64,000 nt of DNA, from positions 179,756 to 243,755 of the forward strand of contig NZ_FNIR01000010.1 of the NCBI RefSeq assembly GCF_900103975.1, in the 5' to 3' direction. Source of the DNA: Klenkia soli (GTDB lineage: Bacteria > Actinomycetota > Actinomycetes > Mycobacteriales > Geodermatophilaceae). Positions 8,921 through 16,739 of this stretch are shown here, in pieces. Within the stretch, counting starts at the first letter, position 1. Every line of letters starts with the position of its first letter. A model generated the notes under the pieces. That model was not told the origin of the DNA. It saw only the letters and a list, made by a program, of their open reading frames with translations, and did not search any database. The position numbers and the translations under genes were made by a program.

Positions 8921-9007
8921 GCGGGAAAGATCCACCGCAACGCGCGGGCATTGCCCCCGCAACACAGCAGGGCCACAGTGAGCGCCACCCGACCCCGGAG
9001 GCCTGCT

Positions 9008-10426
9008 GTGACCGCTGAACCCACCGCCCCACCCGAGACCGGGACCAGCGACTACCTGGCCAAGCGCCAGCTGCGCGGTGGCACCGCCGGCTGGACGCTG
9101 CTGGCCGGCCTCGGCGTCGCCGCCGTCATCTCCGGCGACTACGCCGGCTGGAACTTCGGCCTGGCCCAGGGCGGGTTCGGCGGACTGCTGATCGCCACGG
9201 TCCTCATGGGCATCATGTACGCCGCGATGGTCTTCGGGCTCGCCGAGCTGGGCTCGGCGCTGCCGACCGCGGGCGGCGGCTACACCTTCGCCCGGCGCGC
9301 GCTCGGACCCTGGGGCGGCTACGCCACCGGCGTCGCCGTCCTCATCGAGTACGCCATCGCCCCGGCCGCCATCGCCACCTTCATCGGCGGCTACGTCGAG
9401 TCGCTCGGCCTGTTCGGCATCACCGACGGCTGGTGGGTCTACCTCGCGGTCTACGCCTTGTTCATCGGGATCCACCTCATGGGCGTCGGCGAGGCGCTCA
9501 AGGTCATGATGGCCATCGCCGCGGTCGCCGTCGTCGGCCTCGTGCTCTTCCTGATCGGCGCCATCCCGAACTTCGACGCCGCCAACCTGACCGACATCGT
9601 GCCCACCGGCGCCGCCGGCGCCTCGGACTGGCTGCCCTTCGGCCTGCTCGGCATCTGGGCGGCGTTCCCGTTCGGCATCTGGTTCTTCCTCGCCGTCGAG
9701 TGCGTGCCGCTGGCCGCCGAGGAGGCCAAGGACCCCGCCCGCTCCATGCCCAAGGGCATCGTGGCCGCCATGGCCGTGCTGGCCACCCTGGCGATCCTCA
9801 TGCTGGTCTTCACCACCGGTGCCGGGGGCGCGCAGGTGATCAGCGAGTCGGCCAACCCGCCGGTCGACGGCCTGCAGCCCGGCACCCTGCAGACGGTCGT
9901 GAACTACATGGGTCTGGTCGGGCTGGTCGCCAGCTTCTTCTCGATCGTCTACGCCTACAGCCGGCAGACCTTCGCGCTCTCCCGCGCCGGCTACCTGCCG
10001 AAGTCGCTGTCGGTGACCAACAGCCGCAAGGCTCCGGTGCTGGCACTGGTCGTGCCGGGGATCGTCGGCTTCCTGCTCACCCTCACCGGCCAGGGCGCGA
10101 CCCTGCTCAACATGGCGGTGTTCGGCGCGGCCGTCTCGTACGTGCTGATGATGGTCAGCCACATCGTGCTGCGCCGCCGCGAGCCCGACCTCGAGCGCCC
10201 CTACCGGACGCCGGGCGGCACCACCACGACGACCATCGCCCTCGTGCTCGCCGTCCTCGCGGTGCTGGCCACCTTCCTGGTCGACCCGCTGGCCGCCGGC
10301 CTGACGCTGGTCGCGTTCGGCCTCTTCATCGCCTACTTCGCCCTCTACAGCCGGCACCACCTGGTCGCCTCGGCGCCGGAGGAGGAGTTTGCGGCACTGG
10401 CCGCAGCCGCGGACGACGTCCGATGA
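9008..10426 (+). CDS. eat: Ethanolamine permease (APC superfamily, Eat/EutP type)
   Basis: 472 residues from a GTG that follows GGAG by 7 bases. About twelve membrane segments can be traced. TM1 begins GWTLLAGLGVAAVISGDYAGWNFGLAQGGFGG, which is characteristic of ethanolamine permeases, and ELGSALPTAGGGYTFARRA follows. The identification is strengthened by the ATGA overlap with the large subunit of ethanolamine ammonia-lyase. The protein would import ethanolamine released from phosphatidylethanolamine for use as carbon and nitrogen source. No microcompartment shell genes follow, as in other actinobacterial short eut operons. An in-frame GTG at 8978 is possible but has no better ribosome site. 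Confidence 0.93.
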   Translation: MTAEPTAPPETGTSDYLAKRQLRGGTAGWTLLAGLGVAAVISGDYAGWNFGLAQGGFGGLLIATVLMGIMYAAMVFGLAELGSALPTAGGGYTFARRALGPWGGYATGVAVLIEYAIAPAAIATFIGGYVESLGLFGITDGWWVYLAVYALFIGIHLMGVGEALKVMMAIAAVAVVGLVLFLIGAIPNFDAANLTDIVPTGAAGASDWLPFGLLGIWAAFPFGIWFFLAVECVPLAAEEAKDPARSMPKGIVAAMAVLATLAILMLVFTTGAGGAQVISESANPPVDGLQPGTLQTVVNYMGLVGLVASFFSIVYAYSRQTFALSRAGYLPKSLSVTNSRKAPVLALVVPGIVGFLLTLTGQGATLLNMAVFGAAVSYVLMMVSHIVLRRREPDLERPYRTPGGTTTTTIALVLAVLAVLATFLVDPLAAGLTLVAFGLFIAYFALYSRHHLVASAPEEEFAALAAAADDVR

Positions 10427-11835
10427 CCGCGCGCCGGGCGACGCTGGCCGGCCACACGTACGAGTTCCCGTCGCTGGTCGAGGTCATGGCGAAGGCCACC
10501 CCCGCCCGCTCCGGCGACGTCCTCGCCGGGTGCGCGGCGACGTCGGAGGCCGAGCGGGTCGCCGCGCAGACGGTGCTCGCCGACCTGCCGCTGACCACGT
10601 TCCTCGACGAGCAGGTGGTCGGCTACGAGGAGGACGACGTCACCCGCCTCGTCCTCGACACCCTGGACGCCGACGCCCTCGCGCCGGTGCGCTCGCACAC
10701 GGTCGGGGAGTTCCGCGAGTGGCTGCTCGCCCGTGCCGCGGCCGGGGACGAGGCCGCGATCTCCGGGCTCGCCCGCGGGCTCACGCCCGAGATTGCGGCC
10801 GCGGTGTCCAAGCTGATGCGCAACGCCGACCTGGTCGCGGTCGGCCGGCGGGCGCGGGTGGTCACCGGGTTCCGCTCCACCCTCGGCCTGCCCGGTCGTC
10901 TGGCCTCGCGGCTGCAGCCCAACCACCCCACGGACGACGCGGTCGGCGTCACGGCCTCCCTGCTGGACGGCCTGCTGCACGGCAGCGGCGACGCCGTCAT
11001 CGGCATCAACCCGGCCACCGACTCCCCGGCGCAGACCATCGCGCTGCTGGAGCTCATCGACGCGGTGATCAGCCGGTACGAGATCCCCACGCAGTCCTGC
11101 GTGCTGGCCCACGTGACGACGACGCTGCGGGCGCTGGAGCAGGGCGCCCCGGTGGACCTGGTGTTCCAGTCGGTGGCCGGCACCCAGGGCGGCAACGAGG
11201 GCTTCGGGGTGACGCTGGCGCTCCTCGACGAGGCCGTGGCGGCGACCCGGGAGCTCCGGCGCGGCACGGTCGGGGACAACGTCAGCTACTTCGAGACCGG
11301 CCAGGGCTCGGCGCTGTCGGCCGGGGCGCACCTCGGCGTCGGCGGGGCGCCGGTGGACCAGCAGACCCTCGAGTGCCGCGCCTACGGCGTGGCCCGGCAC
11401 TACGACCCGCTGCTGGTGAACACCGTCGTCGGCTTCATCGGGCCGGAGTACCTGTACGACGCCAAGCAGGTCATCCGGGCCGGGTTGGAGGACCACTTCT
11501 GCGGCAAGCTGCTCGGCCTGCCCATGGGCGTGGACGTCTGCTACACCAACCACACCGACGTCGACCCCGACGACACCGACACGTTGACCCTGCTGCTGGG
11601 GGCGGCCGGCTGCTCGTTCGTCATCGCCGTCCCGGGGTCGGACGACGTGATGCTGCACTACCAGTCGCTGTCCTTCCAGGACGTCCTCACCGCCCGCCAG
11701 GTGCTCGACCTGAAGCCCGCGCCGGAGTTCGAGGCCTGGCTGCAGAAGATGGACCTGGTCGACGCCTCGGGTCGGGTCCGCGAGCTGACCGCCGACGCCC
11801 CGCAGGCCCGCGCGCTGCTGGCGGCCGCGCGGTGA
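10423..11835 (+). CDS. eutB: Ethanolamine ammonia-lyase, large subunit
   Basis: 470 residues; the ATG overlaps the permease stop (ATGA). EutB forms the catalytic TIM barrel of the adenosylcobalamin-dependent enzyme that splits ethanolamine into acetaldehyde and ammonia. Recognisable stretches are AISGLARGLTPEIAAAVSKLM, IGINPATDS, TQSCVLAHVTTTLRALE, the active-site region VFQSVAGTQGGNEGFGV, DNVSYFETGQGSALSAGAH, and MGVDVCYTNHTDVDPDD with the substrate-binding residues. Length and order match full-length EutB. No reactivase (EutA) is encoded in this block. Confidence 0.97.
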   Translation: MTARRATLAGHTYEFPSLVEVMAKATPARSGDVLAGCAATSEAERVAAQTVLADLPLTTFLDEQVVGYEEDDVTRLVLDTLDADALAPVRSHTVGEFREWLLARAAAGDEAAISGLARGLTPEIAAAVSKLMRNADLVAVGRRARVVTGFRSTLGLPGRLASRLQPNHPTDDAVGVTASLLDGLLHGSGDAVIGINPATDSPAQTIALLELIDAVISRYEIPTQSCVLAHVTTTLRALEQGAPVDLVFQSVAGTQGGNEGFGVTLALLDEAVAATRELRRGTVGDNVSYFETGQGSALSAGAHLGVGGAPVDQQTLECRAYGVARHYDPLLVNTVVGFIGPEYLYDAKQVIRAGLEDHFCGKLLGLPMGVDVCYTNHTDVDPDDTDTLTLLLGAAGCSFVIAVPGSDDVMLHYQSLSFQDVLTARQVLDLKPAPEFEAWLQKMDLVDASGRVRELTADAPQARALLAAAR

Positions 11836-12560
11836 GCGACGCCTTCGACACGCTCCGCGCCGCGACCCGGGCGCGGGTCGCGCTGGGCCGGGCCGGGGAC
11901 GGGCTGCCGACGGCGCGGCTGCTGGAGTTCCGTGCCGCGCACGCCGCCGCCCGGGACGCCGTGCACTCGCCGCTGGACACCGCCTCGGTGGTGGCGGCGC
12001 TCGGGACGACGGGCCTCGACGTGCTGGAGGTCGCCTCCGCGGCGCCGGACCGGGCCACCTACCTGCAGCGACCCGACCTCGGGCGGCAGCTGGCCGAGGG
12101 CACGGAACTGCCGGGGGGCGAGCACGACCTGGCGCTGGTGGTCGCCGACGGGCTCTCGCCGCGGGCGGTCGAGGAGCACGCCGCCGGCACCGTGACCGCG
12201 GTCCTGGAGCGGCTGACCGGCTGGTCGGTGGCCCCGCTGGTGGTGGCCACGCAGGCGCGGGTGGCGCTGGGCGACCCGGTGGGGGAGGCGCTGGGGGCGC
12301 GCATCGTCGTCGTCCTCATCGGCGAGCGGCCCGGGCTCTCGTCGGCCGACAGCCTCGGCCTCTACCTGACCTTCGGACCCCGCACCGGCCGGGCCGACAG
12401 CGAGCGCAACTGCATCTCCAACGTCCGTCCCCCGCACGGCCTGGGCTACGCGCAGGCCGCCGACACCCTCGCCGGCCTGCTGCTGGCCTCGCGCGAACTG
12501 GGCGCGTCGGGCGTGGTGCTCAAGGACGAGGGGACGGCGCTGCCACCCGGCGCCGGTTGA
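11832..12560 (+). CDS. eutC: Ethanolamine ammonia-lyase, small subunit
   Basis: 242 residues from a GTG that overlaps the eutB stop (GTGA), implying translational coupling of the two subunits. EutC caps the B12 site of EutB. Family signatures are TTARLLEF-like sequence near the N-terminus (here LPTARLLEFRAAHAAARDAVHSPLD), the repeat-like YLQRPDLGRQL, LALVVADGLSPRAVEEHA, VVVLIGERPGLSSADSLGLYLTFGPR and the cysteine stretch SERNCISNVRPPHGLGYAQAA. With the preceding genes it makes a complete minimal ethanolamine-degradation operon; the acetaldehyde dehydrogenase must be elsewhere. Confidence 0.97.
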   Translation: MSDAFDTLRAATRARVALGRAGDGLPTARLLEFRAAHAAARDAVHSPLDTASVVAALGTTGLDVLEVASAAPDRATYLQRPDLGRQLAEGTELPGGEHDLALVVADGLSPRAVEEHAAGTVTAVLERLTGWSVAPLVVATQARVALGDPVGEALGARIVVVLIGERPGLSSADSLGLYLTFGPRTGRADSERNCISNVRPPHGLGYAQAADTLAGLLLASRELGASGVVLKDEGTALPPGAG

Positions 12561-12572
12561 CAGGATGGGCCG

Positions 12573-13070
12573 ATGTCGACGAACGCGACCACCACGCTGA
12601 CCGTCTGGTCGGCCGACCGCGCGGCGCTGGAGGCCTTCCGCGCCCGCGTCGCCGGCCCCTCGGCGCCCTTCTCGCTGGAGGCGGCCGTGCCCACCGGCAT
12701 GGACCTCGACGCCTGGGACCACGACCGGGCCACCGCGCTGTGGGGCTGCGGACGCCCCGAGCTGCCGCCGGGCGGGCTCACCGACCTCGGCGACCGGCTG
12801 GTCTACCGGGTGGACACCCCCTGGGCGCCGCCGACCACCGCGTTCGCCACGCTGACCGCGGAGCACCCGGCCGTCGTGGCCCACGCCGTGACCACCTGCG
12901 AGGCCGAGTTCGCCAGCACGGCCTGGTTCGTGCACGGCAGCACCGTCGACGAGCGCGAGACCGGGCTCGACCTCCCCGTCGAGGAGCTCGACGACTGGGA
13001 CGGCGAGTGGGACCTGCCCGCCGACTGGAGCTTCGACGCCGCCCGCGCCCGCACCCTCTCGGGCGGCTGA
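12573..13070 (+). CDS. Api92/DUF1281-like ferredoxin-fold protein, function unknown
   Basis: 165 residues from the ATG at 12573, preceded by AGGATG. It starts 12 bases after eutC and may be read through from that operon. The pattern resembles Api92/YubB (DUF1281) ferredoxin-fold proteins: a beta strand TLTVWSADRAALEAFRA, a central ALWGCGRPELPP where the family has W-G-x-K, LVYRVDTPWAPPTTAFATLTAEHP, then a strand-rich C-terminal part and an acidic tail (EELDDWDGEWDLP). These proteins have no proven biochemical role. It ends 9 bases before a palindromic repeat. Confidence 0.65.
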   Translation: MSTNATTTLTVWSADRAALEAFRARVAGPSAPFSLEAAVPTGMDLDAWDHDRATALWGCGRPELPPGGLTDLGDRLVYRVDTPWAPPTTAFATLTAEHPAVVAHAVTTCEAEFASTAWFVHGSTVDERETGLDLPVEELDDWDGEWDLPADWSFDAARARTLSGG

Positions 13071-13078
13071 GGGTCGGC

Positions 13079-13132
13079 GAGTGGCGTCCTGTGGTTCGAG
13101 AACGGTCGGGGACGAACCCTCAGGCGCCGCTC
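13079..13132. repeat. 54-bp palindromic element, copy 1 (family I)
   Basis: Left arm GAGTGGCGTCCTGTGGTTCG (13079-13098), 14-nt loop, right arm CGAACCCTCAGGCGCCGCTC (13113-13132). Arms pair over 20 positions with two G-T wobbles and an internal mismatch block. A second copy with the same 54-bp size and 14-nt loop sits at 49881-49934. Both lie between convergent gene ends. The TGA of the minus-strand gene (13120-13122) falls inside the right arm. Confidence 0.75.
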
Positions 13133-13443
13133 GACGGACCGAGTCGGAGCTGGCGGACCCGCTGGGCGAGCCGGCCGCGCAGGGTGGTGGCCCGGGGGAT
13201 GAACCAGAGCCCGGCGCCCCGCTCGGCAGGCACCGCCACCAGCTCCGGGGTCGGCTCGCCGTGCTGCCGGGCGAACTGCTCGGCGGTGGTGGCGGCCTCG
13301 GCGCGGGCGTGCAGGCGGGCCCGGACGTCGTCGGGCGTGTAGGCGCGGCGCTGCCGCTCGTCCCGCGCCAGCACCGCTCCGGTGGCCGCCACCCCCGCCA
13401 GGCCGGCGACCCCGAGCAGCTTCCCCACCGTGGCCAGACGCAT
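13120..13443 (-). CDS. Small membrane-anchored protein, function unknown
   Basis: 107 residues from the ATG at 13443 (a GTG at 13452 adds three). A hydrophobic segment right after the start (LATVGKLLGVAGLAGVAATGAVLA) predicts one membrane anchor. It is followed by a charged region (RDERQRRAYTPDDVRARLHARAEAA) that may be helical, and a C-terminal part ending RGRLAQRVRQLRLG. I recognise no family. It starts about 20 bases after the methionine aminopeptidase stop on the same strand, so it is probably co-transcribed. Its last codons and stop are built from the palindromic repeat. Confidence 0.65.
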   Translation of the reverse strand: MRLATVGKLLGVAGLAGVAATGAVLARDERQRRAYTPDDVRARLHARAEAATTAEQFARQHGEPTPELVAVPAERGAGLWFIPRATTLRGRLAQRVRQLRLGPSSGA

Positions 13444-13463
13444 GCCGGGCACGGTAGCGGGGC

Positions 13464-14249
13464 TCAGCGCCCCGAGGGCAGGGTGAGCACCTCGACGCCG
13501 TCCTCGGTGATCGCAACCGTGTGCTCGCTGTGGGCCGTGCGGCAGCCGGTGGCGCTGCGCAGGGTCCAGCCGTCGTCGTCGGTGACCAGCTCGTCGGTGT
13601 CGACCATGACCCAGGGCTCCAGCGCCAGCATCAGGCCCGGGCGCAGCTTGTAGCCGCGTCCGGCGCGGCCGGCGTTGGGCACGTGCGGGTCCTGGTGCAT
13701 GGTCGAGCCGATGCCGTGCCCGCCGAACTCGGTGTTCACCGGGTACCCCGCGCCGGTCAGCACCGCGCCGATCGCCGCGGAGATGTCGCCCAGCTTGACC
13801 CCGGGCCCGGCGGTGGCGATCGCGGTGGCCAGGGCCTTCTCGGTGGTCTCGATCAGCCGCACGCTCTCGGCCGAGCGGCTCTCGCCGACCACGAAGCTGA
13901 TCGCGGAGTCCGCCGCCACCCCGCCCAGGACGACGGCGAGGTCGAGGCTGAGCAGGTCGCCGTCGGCCAGGGCGTAGTCGTGGGGGAGCCCGTGCAGCAC
14001 GCCGTCGTTGACCGAGGTGCAGATGTAGTGCCCGAACGGCCCCCGGCCGAAGGAGGGCGCGTAGTCCACGTAGCAGGAGGTGGCCCCGGCGCCGAGGATG
14101 ATCTCCTTCGCCCAGGTGTCGATCTCGAGCAGGTTGGTGCCCACGGTCGCGCGCTCGCGCAGCGACTGCAGGACGTCGGCCACCAGCGCCCCGGTGTCGC
14201 GGGCGCGGGCCACCTGGGCGGGGGAGAGGATCTCGATCACGCCGGTCAT
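13464..14249 (-). CDS. map: Type I methionine aminopeptidase
   Basis: 261 residues, the usual length for a type Ia enzyme without extensions. It removes the initiator methionine from nascent proteins in the cytosol. The pita-bread metal ligands are visible in order: an Asp in LLSLDLAVVLGGVAADSAISF and a second in the same strand pair, His in EFGGHGIGSTMHQDPHVPN, Glu in MLALEPWVM and Glu in HSEHTVAIT. The substrate-side GHYICTSVNDGVLHGLP is also family-typical. The ATG lies only 26 bases from the divergent ATG of an XRE regulator, with no room for a ribosome site on a leader, so the mRNA is probably leaderless. It may be a second paralog; the housekeeping map usually lies near secY/adk. Confidence 0.95.
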   Translation of the reverse strand: MTGVIEILSPAQVARARDTGALVADVLQSLRERATVGTNLLEIDTWAKEIILGAGATSCYVDYAPSFGRGPFGHYICTSVNDGVLHGLPHDYALADGDLLSLDLAVVLGGVAADSAISFVVGESRSAESVRLIETTEKALATAIATAGPGVKLGDISAAIGAVLTGAGYPVNTEFGGHGIGSTMHQDPHVPNAGRAGRGYKLRPGLMLALEPWVMVDTDELVTDDDGWTLRSATGCRTAHSEHTVAITEDGVEVLTLPSGR

Positions 14250-14275
14250 GTTATCCCGGTACTAGTATCCCGGTC
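14250..14275. promoter_or_regulatory. 26-bp divergent promoter/operator with tandem TATCCCGGT repeats
   Basis: Two copies of TATCCCGGT (14252-14260 and 14266-14274), 14 bp apart, flank the palindrome ACTAGT (14261-14266). TAGTAT (14263-14268) is placed as a -10 element for the XRE gene with transcription starting at its ATG. The mirrored TAGTAC can serve map. Both genes are likely leaderless. The repeats are a plausible binding site for the XRE protein. Confidence 0.6.
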
Positions 14276-14542
14276 ATGGTCAGGTTGCCGCTCACCCCCG
14301 ACGAGATCGAGCGCGGGCGCCGGCTGGGCGCGGTGCTGCGCCGGGCCCGGGGCGAGCGGTCGATGCTCGACACCGCGCTGGCCGCCGGCATCTCGCCCGA
14401 GACCCTGCGCAAGATCGAGTCCGGGCGCGTGGCCACCCCGGCGTTCAGCACCGTCGCCGCCGTCGCCGGGGTGCTCGAGCTCTCGCTGGACGCGGTCTGG
14501 GCCGAGGTCGCCGGGCCGGTCGGGGCGTCCCTGGCCAGCTAG
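14276..14542 (+). CDS. XRE-family helix-turn-helix regulator
   Basis: 88 residues, essentially one Cro/CI-type DNA-binding domain: LGAVLRRARGERSMLDTALAAGISPETLRKIESGRVATPAFSTVAAVAGVLELSLDAVWAEV. The ALAAGISPETLRKIESG stretch is the helix-turn-helix. There is no sensor or dimerisation domain beyond a short tail. It is divergent from map over 26 bases carrying tandem repeats, so it probably controls map, itself, or both. It is followed after 9 bases by the papain-like hydrolase gene on the same strand. Small XRE proteins of this size are often antitoxin-like, but no toxin gene is present. Confidence 0.88.
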   Translation: MVRLPLTPDEIERGRRLGAVLRRARGERSMLDTALAAGISPETLRKIESGRVATPAFSTVAAVAGVLELSLDAVWAEVAGPVGASLAS

Positions 14543-14551
14543 GTTGGCCCG

Positions 14552-15172
14552 GTGCTGACCCTGGACGCCGCCGTCGACCTGACCCGCACCGGCGACGTCT
14601 GGCTGTTCCGCGGCGCCTCGGTCGCCGACCGGGCCATCCAGACGCTGACCAACGCCCCGGTCAACCACGTCGGCATGGCCGTGGTGCTCGACGACCTGCC
14701 GCCGCTGCTCTGGCACGCCGAGCTGGGCCGGTCGCTGCCCGACGCCTGGACCGGAACCCACCAGCGCGGGGTGCAGCTGCACGACCTGCGCGACGCCGTC
14801 CTGGTGTGGCGGCAGAAGTACAGGCAGCGGGCCTGGCTGCGCCAGCTGGTGGGGCCGGCCGACGACGGCGGGGTCACCCCGGCCATGGAGGACGCCGTGA
14901 TGACCACCGTCGCGCGGCTGGACGGCCGGCCCTTCCCGACCACCCGTGGGCTGATCCGCGGGTTCGCCAACGGCCTGGTCGACCGCCGGACCGACGCCGA
15001 GACGGTGTTCTGCGCCGAGCTGGTCGCCGCCACCTACACCGCCATGGGCCTGCTGCCCGACGACCGGCCGCTGAACTCCTACGACCCGGGCAGCTTCTGG
15101 TCCGGCGACCGGCTCGAGCTCGTCGACGCCCGCCTGGGCCCCGAGGTCGCCGTGGACGTGCCGGCCGCCTGA
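14552..15172 (+). CDS. Permuted papain-like amidase (YiiX/YaeF-like, NlpC/P60 clan)
   Basis: 206 residues from the GTG at 14552. The N-terminal part has TGDVWLFRGASVADRAIQTLTNAPVNHVGMAVVLDD, with a histidine in NHVG. The C-terminal part has ETVFCAELVAATYTAMGLL, with a cysteine in FCAEL. This His-first, Cys-last order is typical of circularly permuted NlpC/P60 (YiiX/YaeF-like) hydrolases, with an invariant Cys-Ala-Glu-Leu motif. Known members are proposed cysteine amidases or acyltransferases with poorly defined substrates. There is no signal peptide, so it should act in the cytosol. It sits directly behind the XRE gene and converges on the SDR gene with 4 bases between stops. Confidence 0.75.
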   Translation: MLTLDAAVDLTRTGDVWLFRGASVADRAIQTLTNAPVNHVGMAVVLDDLPPLLWHAELGRSLPDAWTGTHQRGVQLHDLRDAVLVWRQKYRQRAWLRQLVGPADDGGVTPAMEDAVMTTVARLDGRPFPTTRGLIRGFANGLVDRRTDAETVFCAELVAATYTAMGLLPDDRPLNSYDPGSFWSGDRLELVDARLGPEVAVDVPAA

Positions 15173-15176
15173 CCGG

Positions 15177-16040
15177 TCAGCGCAGCGCGGCCAGGGTCTC
15201 GGTCAGGGTCTGCTCCGTCGGGGTCCAGCCCAGCTCGCGGCGGGCCTTCTCGCCGGTGGCCTGCTGGTCGAGCAGCAGCGCGCCGCCGAAGGCGCCCAGC
15301 CGCTGCGTGGTGTCGGCGTCGGAGGTGCCGACCGCGCGCACCCCGGCCGCCTCGGCGATCTCGGCGACCGTCGGGTTGTGGCCGTTCACGCCCAGGTAGG
15401 TGCTGCCGGCCCCGCCGTGCACGAGGGCGAGGGCGTAGAGCCGGCCCAGGTCGGCGGCGTGCACGGTGGTCCAGTGCTGCTGGCCGCTGCCGGGCAGCAG
15501 CACCGCGCCGTCGTCGTCGGTGGGGCCGCCCAGGACCGCCCCGGTGATGCCGGCGATCTGACCCTCCTGCACCGCGTAGACGATGCCGGGCTCGACCAGG
15601 ACGCCGCGGACGCCGTCGCGGCCGGAGGTCACCCGCTCGTCGAGCGGCGCGCGCCACGCGGTGAGCTCGGGGGCGTCGCGGGGGGTCTCCTCGTCGACGG
15701 TGCCCGAGCCGTGCACCCAGACGCCGCCGGTGTGCAGGTAGGGCTTGCCGCTGCCGGAGATCGCACCGAGCACGGCGTCGAGGAACGCGGTGTCGACGTC
15801 GGCGCTGGTGGCGTCGCCGGGGGAGGCGGTGTGGATGATGCCGTCGGCGGCCAGCGCCTCGCGGGCCAGCAGCTCGGCGTCGGTGAGGTCGCCGCGCACG
15901 GCGGTCGCGCCGGCGGCCTCGACGGCCGCGGCGGAGGAGTCGCTGCGGGCCAGTGCCCGCACGGTGTGCCCGTCGGCCAGCAGGGCCGCGAGCACGGAGG
16001 AGCCGACGAGTCCGGTACCACCGGTGAGGAAGACGTCCAT
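15177..16040 (-). CDS. NAD(P)-dependent epimerase/dehydratase-like SDR protein
   Basis: 287 residues from the ATG at 16040. The start MDVFLTGGTGLVGSSVLAALLADGHTVRALAR is a Rossmann fold with the extended/atypical SDR dinucleotide motif GGTGLVG. GDLTD and IIHTASPGD follow in the usual places. I see no canonical YxxxK; the expected tyrosine region reads YLHTGGVWVHG, so this is an atypical SDR whose catalytic activity is uncertain. The C-terminal half (VHAADLGRLYALALVHG, LGVNGHNPTVAEIAEAAG, EKARRELGWTP) fits the substrate lobe. It starts 8 bases after the dihydrofolate reductase-like gene, forming a two-gene operon. Confidence 0.87.
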   Translation of the reverse strand: MDVFLTGGTGLVGSSVLAALLADGHTVRALARSDSSAAAVEAAGATAVRGDLTDAELLAREALAADGIIHTASPGDATSADVDTAFLDAVLGAISGSGKPYLHTGGVWVHGSGTVDEETPRDAPELTAWRAPLDERVTSGRDGVRGVLVEPGIVYAVQEGQIAGITGAVLGGPTDDDGAVLLPGSGQQHWTTVHAADLGRLYALALVHGGAGSTYLGVNGHNPTVAEIAEAAGVRAVGTSDADTTQRLGAFGGALLLDQQATGEKARRELGWTPTEQTLTETLAALR

Positions 16041-16048
16041 GTGCCGGG

Positions 16049-16600
16049 TCAAGTCGTTGCGGGCCGGGACGATTCCCGCACCCGGTAGGTCGTCTGCACC
16101 ATGCCGCCGCCCAGCACCTCGGTGGAGACGTGCTCCAGCGGGACGTCGGCCGGTAGCGCGCCGAACAGGCTGAACCCCTCGCCGATCAGCACCGGGACCC
16201 GGCTGAGGGTGAGGGTCTGCACCAGGCCCCGGGCCAGCACCGCCCGCACCGTGGCCCCGCCGTCGACGTAGACCCGGGCGTACCCGGCGGCGTCGAGCGC
16301 GGCCACCGCCTCGTCGAGCGTGCGGTGCACGGTGATGCGCGGATCGGCGGTGGGGTCGAGGGTGGAGCTGACCACGTGCACCGGCTTGCCCTGGTAGGGC
16401 CACTCCGCGTGCGGGGCGATCACCCGGTAGGTGCCCCGGCCCATGAGCAGGGCGTCGACCGACTCGACGAACGGGGTGAACCCGGCGTCGCCGGCCTCGC
16501 CCGAGCCGTCGGAGGACTCCAGGAAGTCGAGGCCGTCGTCGGGCCGCGCGATGAAGCCGTCGACGCTCATGCCCAGGAACACGTGCCCGGTGAAGGTCAT
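16049..16600 (-). CDS. RibD C-terminal / dihydrofolate reductase-like protein
   Basis: 183 residues from the ATG at 16600. It begins GHVFLGMSVDGFIARPDDGLDFL, the first strand and loop of the bacterial bifunctional deaminase-reductase (RibD_C) fold. It continues with DALLMGRGTYRVI and the nucleotide-binding YVDGGATVRAVLARGLVQTLTLSRVPVLIGEGFSLFG. Members are NADPH-dependent reductases; many are stand-alone proteins annotated as dihydrofolate reductase family with unknown substrates. It lacks the deaminase domain needed for riboflavin synthesis. It is co-transcribed with the SDR gene downstream. Confidence 0.88.
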   Translation of the reverse strand: MTFTGHVFLGMSVDGFIARPDDGLDFLESSDGSGEAGDAGFTPFVESVDALLMGRGTYRVIAPHAEWPYQGKPVHVVSSTLDPTADPRITVHRTLDEAVAALDAAGYARVYVDGGATVRAVLARGLVQTLTLSRVPVLIGEGFSLFGALPADVPLEHVSTEVLGGGMVQTTYRVRESSRPATT

Positions 16601-16739
16601 GCCCGGCACCCTGGCACGGACCTCCGACACTTCCCGTCCGCAGCCGGACCATGCGCGGGGGCGGACGGGGTCCACCCCGAAGGGGGAGACGAGATGGATC
16701 GGGCACAACCCATCCCGGTCCGGTGCCGATCACCGGGGC

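Noticed and set aside
8978..9007. Earlier GTG start for the ethanolamine permease
   Set aside because: It would add ten Arg/Pro-rich residues not typical of the family, and the GTG at 9008 has a correctly spaced GGAG.
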